This document shows, piece after piece, positions 1 to 5,043 of a DNA stretch of 5,394 nt. The DNA lies in assembly GCA_016210125.1 (NCBI GenBank), contig JACQUS010000332.1, positions 1-5,394 of the forward strand, in the 5' to 3' direction. The notes under the pieces were generated by a model that saw only the letters and a program-made list of their open reading frames with translations, was not told the DNA's origin and searched no databases. How positions within the stretch are numbered: the stretch's first letter is position 1; every line of letters begins with the position of its first letter. The DNA comes from Chloroflexota bacterium. Lineage in GTDB: Bacteria > Chloroflexota > UBA6077 > FW602-bin22 > JACQUS01. Made by a program: the position numbers and the translations under genes.

Positions 1-212
1 CCGCTGGGCGCCTTGGCCGGGCGGGATGGCGCATCCGGCGGGTCGCTGGACGGCGGCCGCGACGCATTCCCCGCATGCTGCCGGGCGCGCGCCTCGAGCT
101 GCTCCACGCCGGCGCTCAGGGCCGCCACCTGGGCCTCGAGCGCCGCGATGTAGGCCTGCACCTCGGGCGGCAAGCTCGCCCGCACTCCCTCGGGCAATGT
201 TGGGCTCGCCAT
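1..212 (-). CDS. IS66-family transposase, N-terminal part (cut by window edge)
   Basis: This is the first 70 codons of a transposase that continues beyond the left edge. The protein starts MASPTLPEGVRASLPPEV. Residues about 17-45 form a short heptad-like helix (AYIAALEAQVAALSAG...), and residues 49-59 read NASRPPSSDPP. A leading LPPEVQAYI-type helix followed by N-x-S-RPPSSDPP and then a Pro/Arg/Lys-rich linker is the hallmark N-terminus of single-ORF IS66 transposases (ISBst12 subgroup); the zinc-binding and DDE catalytic parts would lie outside the window. The ATG at 210-212 is favoured because an in-frame TAG lies five codons upstream (225-227), so no longer protein is possible. No Shine-Dalgarno sequence precedes it. 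A TAGAAT box at 222-227 lies so close that a nearly leaderless transcript is conceivable. Family assignment is strong. Whether the element is intact cannot be judged here. Confidence 0.9.
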   Translation of the reverse strand, partial: MASPTLPEGVRASLPPEVQAYIAALEAQVAALSAGVEQLEARARQHAGNASRPPSSDPPDAPSRPAKAPS

Positions 213-257
213 AACGGGGTGATTCTACCCGATCTCAGCCGGCTCCGCCGAAGGAGA

Positions 258-269
258 CTGAACGGTTAC
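258..269 (-). repeat. Candidate IS66 terminal inverted repeat (outer 12 bases)
   Basis: On the minus strand these bases read GTAACCGTTCAG, beginning with the GTAA tetranucleotide common at IS66 tips and lying 46 bases outside the transposase start, a usual distance for this group. The partner copy is not in the window, so the exact length and boundary are inferred. The neighbouring bases form the near-palindrome TTACTGTAA (267-275), so an alternative tip a few bases away is possible. Confidence 0.45.
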
Positions 270-439
270 TGTAATGGCAATCCTGTCGCAGCATGCGGGT
301 AGGACCGCCGCGCAAGTCCGTGGTCTAGCGATGATGATCGTCCCGGCGCCGCGTGATGCCTCGCTGCTGGTCGTGCAGCGCGATCCGTCCAGCGGCTCGT
401 TCGCCAGACCGCAGTGGGGTCTCTCCGTACGGCACGGCC
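270..439. other. Intergenic stretch between IS66 end and mutS2 stop
   Basis: About 170 bases lie between the presumed insertion sequence tip and the mutS2 stop codon (440-442). I see no convincing gene: the open frames crossing it have no recognisable protein motif and no ribosome-binding site. There is no strong hairpin followed by a T-run that would make a clear intrinsic terminator for mutS2. The best inverted repeat is a 5-bp stem, AGACC (406-410) with GGTCT (418-422) around a 7-base loop, too weak to call. It could be the native mutS2 3' flank or the remnant of a gene displaced by the insertion. Confidence 0.5.
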
Positions 440-2782
440 CTAGCCCATCACCGCCACGGTGGCGCCCTCGCCCCCCTCCCGCGCGCTGGCCGGAGCGAAT
501 GACTTGACCAGCGGGTGGCGCGCCAGGTGCTCGCGGATGAGCTGCCGCAGCACGCCGGTGCCCTTGCCGTGGACGATACGCACCTGCGGCAGACCGGCCA
601 ATGAGACCTCCTGGAGGTAGCTCTCGACCATCGCCAGCGCCTCCTCGGCGCGCTGGCCGCGGACGTGCAACTCGGCAGGTGGCGTCGGCCGCTCGGCCAG
701 CCGGTAGGTGACGAGCTGCTGCCGCGGCGACTCGCGGCGCGCCCGGCGGCGTAGCTCCTCGGCCTTGGCGCGCACGCGCAGCCGCCCGACCAGCACCTCG
801 ACCTCGCCGCGCTCGTCGGGCGGGACGACGACCTCGCCCTCCTGGCCGAAGCGGGCTAGCCAAACGACATCGCCGACGCGCACCTCGCCGGCCGGCTCGT
901 CGGCCGGCGGCGCGGGCCGGCGCGGCCGGACCTTGGCGCGCACGCGCTCCTGGGCTGCGTCGGCCTCGCGCAGCGCCACGGCCAGGGTCTCACGCTCGGC
1001 CGACGCCTCGACACGCGCCACGAGGCGCTGCACCTGCTCGCGGAAGCTCGCCAGCTCGGCCTCGGCTTCGCGCCGCGCCTCGTCGAGCACGCGGTCGCGC
1101 TCGGCCTCCACCCCGCGCCACGCGCGCTGCCAGCGCTCGGCATCGCGGCGTGCCTCGACCAGTAGGTGCTCGGCCTCGCGGCGGGCGGCTTGCGCCTGCT
1201 CGCGGTCGACGTGCAGCTCGGCCAGCAGCGCCTCGACCTGGTGGTGCTCGGCCGAGAGGTAGTCGCGGGCCTGGCCGAGCACCGCGGCCGGCAGCCCCAG
1301 GCGCTCAGCGATAGCCAGCGCCTGGCTGCGGCCCGGCGTGCCGATCACGACGCGATAGGTCGGCTGGAGCGTCTCCAGGTCGAAGGCGACGCTGGCGTTC
1401 TGCACGCCGGGCGTGAGGTGGGCGAAGGCTTTCAGCTCCGAGTAGTGCGTCGTCGCCACGACCGTGGCCCCGGTTTCCAAGAGGTGCACCAGCAGCGCGC
1501 GGGCCAGCGCCGCGACCTCGTCGGGATCGGTGCCGGCGCCCCGCTCGTCGAGCAGGACGAGGCTCTCGTCGTCGACCTGGCGCAGCATCGCCGTGATGTT
1601 GCTCATGTGGCCAGAGAACGTCGAGAGGCTCTGCTCGATGCTCTGCTCGTCGCCGATGTCGGCGAACGCGCGCTGATAGAGGCGCACCCGCGAGCCCACC
1701 GCCGCCGGCAGGTGCAGCCCGGCCTGGGCCATCAGCGTGAGCAAGCCGGCCGTCTTCAGTGCCACGGTCTTACCGCCGGTGTTCGGGCCCGTGACGACGA
1801 GGACGCGGAAGTCGGGCCCAAGGCGCAGGTCGATGGGCACGGCCTGCCGGCCGAGGAGCGGGTGGCGGGCCTGGCGCAGGTCGGTCCAGCCGTCCGGCCC
1901 CGCGCCCAACTCCGGCTCGTGGGCGTCGGTGGCCTCGGCCAGCCGCGCCTTGGCCAGCGCCAGGTCGATTTCGGCGAGGATGTTCAGGTCGGCACGCAGT
2001 GCGTCGCCGTACGCCGCCACGTCGCGCGAGAGGGCGGCGAGCATTCGCCGGATCTCCTCGCGCTCCTCGACCTGGAGCTCGCGCCAGCGATTGTTCAGCT
2101 CGACGGTCTCGAAGGGCTCGACGAAAAGCGTCACCCCGCTGGCCGACTGGTCGTGCACGATGCCGCGCAGCGTGCCGCGTGCGTCGGCCCGCACCGGCAG
2201 GACGTAGCGCCCCTCGCGGATGGTGATAATGGCATCCTGAAGGGCCAGGCGGTGCGCGCCCAGCAGCTCGTTCAGCCGGCGCATCAGCCGCCCGTGGGCC
2301 GCGCGCAGCTCGGAGCGGATGCGCGCCAGTCGCGCGCTGGCGCGGTCGGCCACCTCCCCGGTGCCTTCGTCGAGCGCGTTGGCCAGGTCCTCGGCCAGGG
2401 GGCGGCAGTCGTCGAGCCGCGCGGCGCGGGCGGCGAGACCCGGCGCCTCGGCGGCGAGCTTGCCCAGCGCGGCGCGGACCTGGCGGACGGCGCGCAGCGT
2501 GTCGAGCACGTCGAGCAGCTCGCGCACGTCGAGCACGCCGCCGATGCCGGCGCGGTCGAGCAGCGGGCGGAGGTCGCGCGCGCCGCCGATGCCGAAGGAT
2601 GGCTGCACGGCCAGCATGCGCCGCGCTTCAGTCGTCGCCGCGAGCGCAGCCTGCACGCTCGGCAGATCGGACGACGGGCGCAGGGCCAGCGCCTGCTCGC
2701 GGCTGGGGGCAAAGGACGTGCGGTCGGCCAGCAGCGCGAGGATCTTCGGAAATTCGAGCGTCGCGAGCGTCTTTTCGTCCAT
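440..2782 (-). CDS. mutS2: MutS2 ATPase with C-terminal Smr domain (ribosome rescue / anti-recombination)
   Basis: A complete 780-residue protein, the normal MutS2 length. Residues 1-300 are the core/clamp region, starting MDEKTLATLEFPKILALLAD, the family's usual N-terminus; this fixes the start at 2782 although the frame stays open upstream. The ABC-type ATPase has Walker A GPNTGGKT (332-339), signature STFSGHM (387-393), Walker B LVLLDE (408-413), D-loop GAGTDP (415-420) and switch His446 (TTHYSEL). Residues about 505-620 are a charged coiled coil, 633-685 a KOW-like small domain (VRVGDVVWLARFGQEGEV), and 704-780 the Smr domain with HGKGTG at 738-743. MutS2 lacks the MutS mismatch-reading domain. 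In Bacillus subtilis it binds collided ribosomes and splits them; roles in limiting recombination are reported elsewhere. Oddities: the Smr LDxH-type motif reads L705-H-V-R-G709, losing the acidic residue, and Arg414 replaces the usual Leu after Walker B. The ribosome-binding site is weak. Transcribed divergently from the WD40 gene. Confidence 0.96.
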   Translation of the reverse strand: MDEKTLATLEFPKILALLADRTSFAPSREQALALRPSSDLPSVQAALAATTEARRMLAVQPSFGIGGARDLRPLLDRAGIGGVLDVRELLDVLDTLRAVRQVRAALGKLAAEAPGLAARAARLDDCRPLAEDLANALDEGTGEVADRASARLARIRSELRAAHGRLMRRLNELLGAHRLALQDAIITIREGRYVLPVRADARGTLRGIVHDQSASGVTLFVEPFETVELNNRWRELQVEEREEIRRMLAALSRDVAAYGDALRADLNILAEIDLALAKARLAEATDAHEPELGAGPDGWTDLRQARHPLLGRQAVPIDLRLGPDFRVLVVTGPNTGGKTVALKTAGLLTLMAQAGLHLPAAVGSRVRLYQRAFADIGDEQSIEQSLSTFSGHMSNITAMLRQVDDESLVLLDERGAGTDPDEVAALARALLVHLLETGATVVATTHYSELKAFAHLTPGVQNASVAFDLETLQPTYRVVIGTPGRSQALAIAERLGLPAAVLGQARDYLSAEHHQVEALLAELHVDREQAQAARREAEHLLVEARRDAERWQRAWRGVEAERDRVLDEARREAEAELASFREQVQRLVARVEASAERETLAVALREADAAQERVRAKVRPRRPAPPADEPAGEVRVGDVVWLARFGQEGEVVVPPDERGEVEVLVGRLRVRAKAEELRRRARRESPRQQLVTYRLAERPTPPAELHVRGQRAEEALAMVESYLQEVSLAGLPQVRIVHGKGTGVLRQLIREHLARHPLVKSFAPASAREGGEGATVAVMG

Positions 2783-2822
2783 CAAACGCTTTCGTCTGCG
2801 GTCATCGTGTGCCCACGAGACG

Positions 2823-2828
2823 ATTATA
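2823..2828 (-). promoter_or_regulatory. Candidate -10 box of the mutS2 promoter
   Basis: The minus strand carries a perfect TATAAT here, a striking AT-rich island in this GC-rich DNA, 40 bases upstream of the mutS2 ATG. Transcription would begin near 2816 and give a leader of about 33 bases. No good -35 hexamer is found at 16-18 bases spacing (the region reads CGCGCT or similar), and there is no TGn extension, so it would be a weak or activator-dependent sigma-70-type promoter. The position just upstream of the chosen start supports that start. Confidence 0.45.
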
Positions 2829-2905
2829 CGGACTGCGTGCCGGCCAGCGCGGACGCGTGTGTGATACCGATCCCGCCGAGACCGTTCCCACGGCCTCCAG
2901 CGGTC

Positions 2906-2934
2906 TTGCGTCGAGCCGCTCGTGCGCTTACCAT
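2906..2934 (+). promoter_or_regulatory. Candidate promoter for the WD40 gene
   Basis: TTGCGT (2906-2911) and TACCAT (2929-2934) are separated by exactly 17 bases, the optimal sigma-70 spacing. The -35 matches consensus at TTG only and the -10 at four of six positions, so this is a weak candidate. Transcription from about 2941 would leave a long leader of about 175 bases containing the three hairpins before the start codon. Confidence 0.3.
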
Positions 2935-3031
2935 GGGCATGGTCGCGGCCCCGGAGTACGAGAAGCGTTCCGGCGGCGCCGCCGACCACGGCAGACAGGG
3001 TGGAGGCGGAAGGGAGCGAGGCTAGGCCTGC

Positions 3032-3088
3032 CGACCAGTAGGTCGCCTATGGTGTGACGCCATCGCCGCCGAGCGAGGTCTCGCGGCG
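3032..3088 (+). promoter_or_regulatory. Three adjacent hairpins in the WD40 gene leader
   Basis: Three inverted repeats lie in tandem. The first pairs CGACC (3032-3036) with GGTCG (3041-3045) around AGTA. The second pairs ATGGTG (3049-3054) with CGCCAT (3058-3063), with one G-U pair and a TGA loop. The third pairs CGCCGCcGAG (3064-3073, one bulged base) with CTCGCGGCG (3080-3088) around a 6-base loop. The last ends 11 bases before the ribosome-binding site, so it could affect translation if the leader is transcribed. No known riboswitch or leader-peptide attenuator is recognised, and short stems are common by chance in GC-rich DNA. Confidence 0.35.
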
Positions 3089-3099
3089 AAGCGGGTTAC

Positions 3100-3107
3100 A
3101 GGAAAGG
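3100..3107 (+). promoter_or_regulatory. Ribosome-binding site of the WD40 gene
   Basis: AGGAAAGG lies seven bases before the ATG at 3115-3117, a good purine-rich Shine-Dalgarno at near-ideal spacing. It settles the start of the WD40 protein and is clearly better than the site in front of mutS2. Confidence 0.7.
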
Positions 3108-3114
3108 CCGAGCC

Positions 3115-5043
3115 ATGTTCGCAGAGGGTTACCGGCACCCGTCGCGCCGCGATACGCGCCTCAAGGCGTGCCTCCAGGGCCACGGGCAGTCCGTGAGGCG
3201 CGTGGCTTTCAGCCCTGACGGGCGCTTACTCGCCTCGGCATCGAACGACCGGACCGTCCGCCTCTGGCGCGTCGCGAGCGGAGCGCCAGTGGCGACCCTC
3301 GAGGGCCACACGGACGCCGTGGGCCACGTCGCCTTCAGCCCCGACGCGCGGCTGCTGGCCTCGGCGTCGGGCGACCACACGGTGGGCATCTGGCGCCGCA
3401 GCGACCGGGCGCTGGTGCACCGGTGTCAGGGACACAGCGACGGCGTCAGCTATGTGACCTTCAGCGCGGATGGACAGCTCGTCGCCTCGGCGTCGAAGGA
3501 TGGCACGGCGCGCGCCTGGCGCGTCGCCGACGGTGCGCTGCTCTACACGTTGGCGGGGCACAGCGGGCCGGTGCAGCACATCGCGTTCTGCGGCCAGGGC
3601 CAGCTCCTCGTGTCGGCGTCCGACGACGGCACGGCGCGCATCTGGCGCGTGGCCGACGGACGTGCGATGCACGTCCTGCGCGAGCACACGGGCTGGATCA
3701 GGTACGTCGCGCGCAGCCCTGTCGACGCCCTCATCGCCACGGCGTCCGGCGACGGCACCGTGCGCGTGTGGAGCCTCCGGGATGGGCAGCTCGTCCATAC
3801 GCTCGGGGAGCACCCGCGCTGGGTGATTCACGCCGCGTTCAGCCCTGACGGCGTGCTTTTGGCCTCGGCGTCGGGTGACGGCGTGGTGCGCATCTGGCGC
3901 GTGAGCGACGGGACGCTGATCTTCGCGCTGAGCGGGCACACGCGCTGGATCACGCACGTGGCCTTCAGCCCGGATGGGCAGCAGCTCGCCTCGGCGTCCG
4001 GCGATGGCACCGTGCGGGTCTGGCGCACGTTCGACGGCAAGCTGCTCTATACGCTCAGCGGGCACACGCGCTGGGTGACGCACGTCGCCTACAGCCCGGA
4101 CGGGCAGGTGCTCGCGTCGGCTTCGGGCGACGGCACGGTCGGCCTGTGGCGCGCCGAAGACGACGCCTTGCTCTCGTCCTTGCACGGCCATACGCGCTGG
4201 GTCCGGCGTGTGCAGTTCAGCCCTGACGGCCGCCTGCTGGCCTCGGCATCGGATAGCGGGCGGATACGCCTCTGGGATGTGGGCGAGAGCGCGCTGCGCG
4301 CGACGCTCGGCAAGCACGGCGGGTCGGTGCGCAGCGTGGCCTTCAGCCCCGACGGGCAGTTCGTGGCCTCCGCGTCGGACGACAAGACGGTGCGCGTCTG
4401 GCAGGTGAGCGATGGGGGGCTGCTCCATACGCTCGTCGGGCACACCGGCGCGGTGGTGCACGTGGCCTTCAGCCCGGATGGCCAGCTCCTATCCACGGAG
4501 TGCGACGACCGGACCGTACGCCTCTGGCGCGTCGCCGATGGCGCCCTGCTGCGCACCACCCGCGGCCAGATCGACTGGGTACGACGTGCCGCCAGCAGCC
4601 CGGATGGGCAGGTGCTGGCGGCCGCGTCGCGCGGTGGGCTCGTTCGCCTCTGGCGCGCCAGCGACCAGTCGCTACTGTATACGCTGAGCGGGCACACGGG
4701 CGACGTCGTGCACCTGGCCTTCAGCCGCGACGGGCAGCTCCTGGCCACCGGCTCCGCGGACGCGACGGCGCGCATGTGGAGCGTGAGCGACGGCGCCATG
4801 GTGCACATCCTCAGTGGGCATACCGGGGCCGTGCGCTACGTGACCTTCAGCGCGGACGGGCAGCTTCTGCTGACCGGCTCGGATGACCGGACGGTGCGCG
4901 TCTGGCGCGTCAGCGATGGGCGCGTGCTGTACATCCTCGGCCGGCACAGCGACTGGATCATGCACGTGACGCTGAGCCCGGACAACCAGCTCGTCGCGTC
5001 GGCTTCGGCCGACGGGACGGTGCGCATCTGGTCGCTACGTTAG
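3115..5043 (+). CDS. WD40-repeat protein, 15 blades, no other domain
   Basis: This 642-residue protein is a 16-residue lead (MFAEGYRHPSRRDTRL) followed by 15 WD40 repeats, each exactly 42 residues except the last (38), which ends at RIWSLR. The repeat consensus is close to LhTLsGHTxxVxxVAFSPDGQLLASASxDgTVRlWRVsDGaL. Trp35 is present in all 15, His7 in 14 (Gln in repeat 12) and Asp29 in 13 (Ser in repeat 9, Gly in 12), so nearly all blades keep the WD40 hydrogen-bond network. There is no signal peptide, membrane segment, kinase, NACHT, caspase or TIR domain, so it should be cytoplasmic. WD40 propellers are scaffolds for protein or peptide binding; partner and function here are unknown. Fifteen blades exceed one ring and would suit two propellers (7+8). 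Tryptophan recurs at repeat position 10 in repeats 5-9, 12 and 15. The gene is divergent from mutS2 and converges with the dehydrogenase gene, overlapping its stop codon. The start is supported by AGGAAAGG seven bases upstream. Confidence 0.95.
   Translation: MFAEGYRHPSRRDTRLKACLQGHGQSVRRVAFSPDGRLLASASNDRTVRLWRVASGAPVATLEGHTDAVGHVAFSPDARLLASASGDHTVGIWRRSDRALVHRCQGHSDGVSYVTFSADGQLVASASKDGTARAWRVADGALLYTLAGHSGPVQHIAFCGQGQLLVSASDDGTARIWRVADGRAMHVLREHTGWIRYVARSPVDALIATASGDGTVRVWSLRDGQLVHTLGEHPRWVIHAAFSPDGVLLASASGDGVVRIWRVSDGTLIFALSGHTRWITHVAFSPDGQQLASASGDGTVRVWRTFDGKLLYTLSGHTRWVTHVAYSPDGQVLASASGDGTVGLWRAEDDALLSSLHGHTRWVRRVQFSPDGRLLASASDSGRIRLWDVGESALRATLGKHGGSVRSVAFSPDGQFVASASDDKTVRVWQVSDGGLLHTLVGHTGAVVHVAFSPDGQLLSTECDDRTVRLWRVADGALLRTTRGQIDWVRRAASSPDGQVLAAASRGGLVRLWRASDQSLLYTLSGHTGDVVHLAFSRDGQLLATGSADATARMWSVSDGAMVHILSGHTGAVRYVTFSADGQLLLTGSDDRTVRVWRVSDGRVLYILGRHSDWIMHVTLSPDNQLVASASADGTVRIWSLR
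3163..5040 (+). repeat. 126-bp tandem coding repeat, 15 units without indels
   Basis: Repeat n begins at 3163 + 126(n-1): 3163, 3289, 3415, 3541, 3667, 3793, 3919, 4045, 4171, 4297, 4423, 4549, 4675, 4801 and 4927 (last unit 114 bases). No unit gains or loses a codon. Units 7 and 8 match at about 94 of 126 bases and 30 of 42 residues by hand count, with many of the differences silent, so the array is amplified but not brand new. The most diverged units are 4 (CGQG in place of SPDG), 5 (SPVD), 9 and 12. The array is a likely site for slippage, unequal recombination and assembly error. Confidence 0.93.

Larger units (their letters stand above)
1..269 (-). mobile_element. 5' end of an IS66-family insertion sequence
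   Basis: The transposase start and its 57-base leader form the upstream end of an IS66-type element, read on the minus strand. The outer boundary is placed at about 269 because the minus strand there begins GTAACCGTTCAG. IS66-family ends characteristically begin with GTAA, and elements of this family usually make 8-bp target duplications. If the boundary is right, the duplicated target at this end would be 270-277 (TGTAATGG on the plus strand). The opposite end is outside the window, so neither the inverted repeat nor the duplication can be confirmed. The element sits about 170 bases beyond the mutS2 stop codon and does not interrupt a recognised gene. Confidence 0.7.
2783..3114. other. Divergent control region between mutS2 and the WD40 gene
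   Basis: These 332 bases separate the start codons of two divergent genes. They hold the mutS2-facing TATAAT (2823-2828), a right-facing promoter candidate (2906-2934), three adjacent hairpins (3032-3088) and the WD40 ribosome-binding site (3100-3107). A 5-base inverted repeat, AGCGG (2899-2903) and CCGCT (2916-2920), brackets the right-facing -35 candidate and could be an operator, but it is short. A 30-codon frame at 2933-3025 (MGMVAAPEYEKRSGGAADHG...) has no ribosome-binding site or recognisable motif and is not called. I see no tRNA, small RNA family or known riboswitch. Confidence 0.6.

Noticed and set aside
406..422. Intrinsic terminator for mutS2
   Set aside because: Only a 5-bp stem with a 7-base loop and no following T-run on the minus strand.
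2783..2989. N-terminal extension of MutS2 by 69 residues
   Set aside because: The frame stays open, but the extension is Arg-rich low-complexity sequence, crosses the TATAAT box, and family members begin at the MDEKTL-type sequence chosen here.
1166..3025. Long plus-strand open frame of 619 codons opposite mutS2
   Set aside because: It is the antisense shadow of mutS2: GC-rich codon use keeps the opposite frame open. It has no ribosome-binding site and no recognisable domain, while the minus-strand frame has every MutS2 motif.
2933..3025. Possible 30-residue small protein upstream of the WD40 gene
   Set aside because: No ribosome-binding site, Gly/Arg-rich random-looking product and no recognisable motif; it also lies in the presumed leader.
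3226..4461. Minus-strand open frame of 411 codons opposite the WD40 gene
   Set aside because: Its regular pattern only mirrors the 126-bp WD40 repeats on the other strand; no independent coding signal.
3163..5040. CRISPR array or satellite repeat
   Set aside because: The 126-bp periodicity is fully explained by 42-residue WD40 units in one open frame; there are no short identical repeats with unique spacers.
3115..5043. Anti-phage NLR-like or kinase-WD40 defence protein
   Set aside because: WD40 arrays occur as sensors in such proteins, but no NTPase, kinase, protease or nuclease domain is present here, and none of the neighbours is a defence gene.
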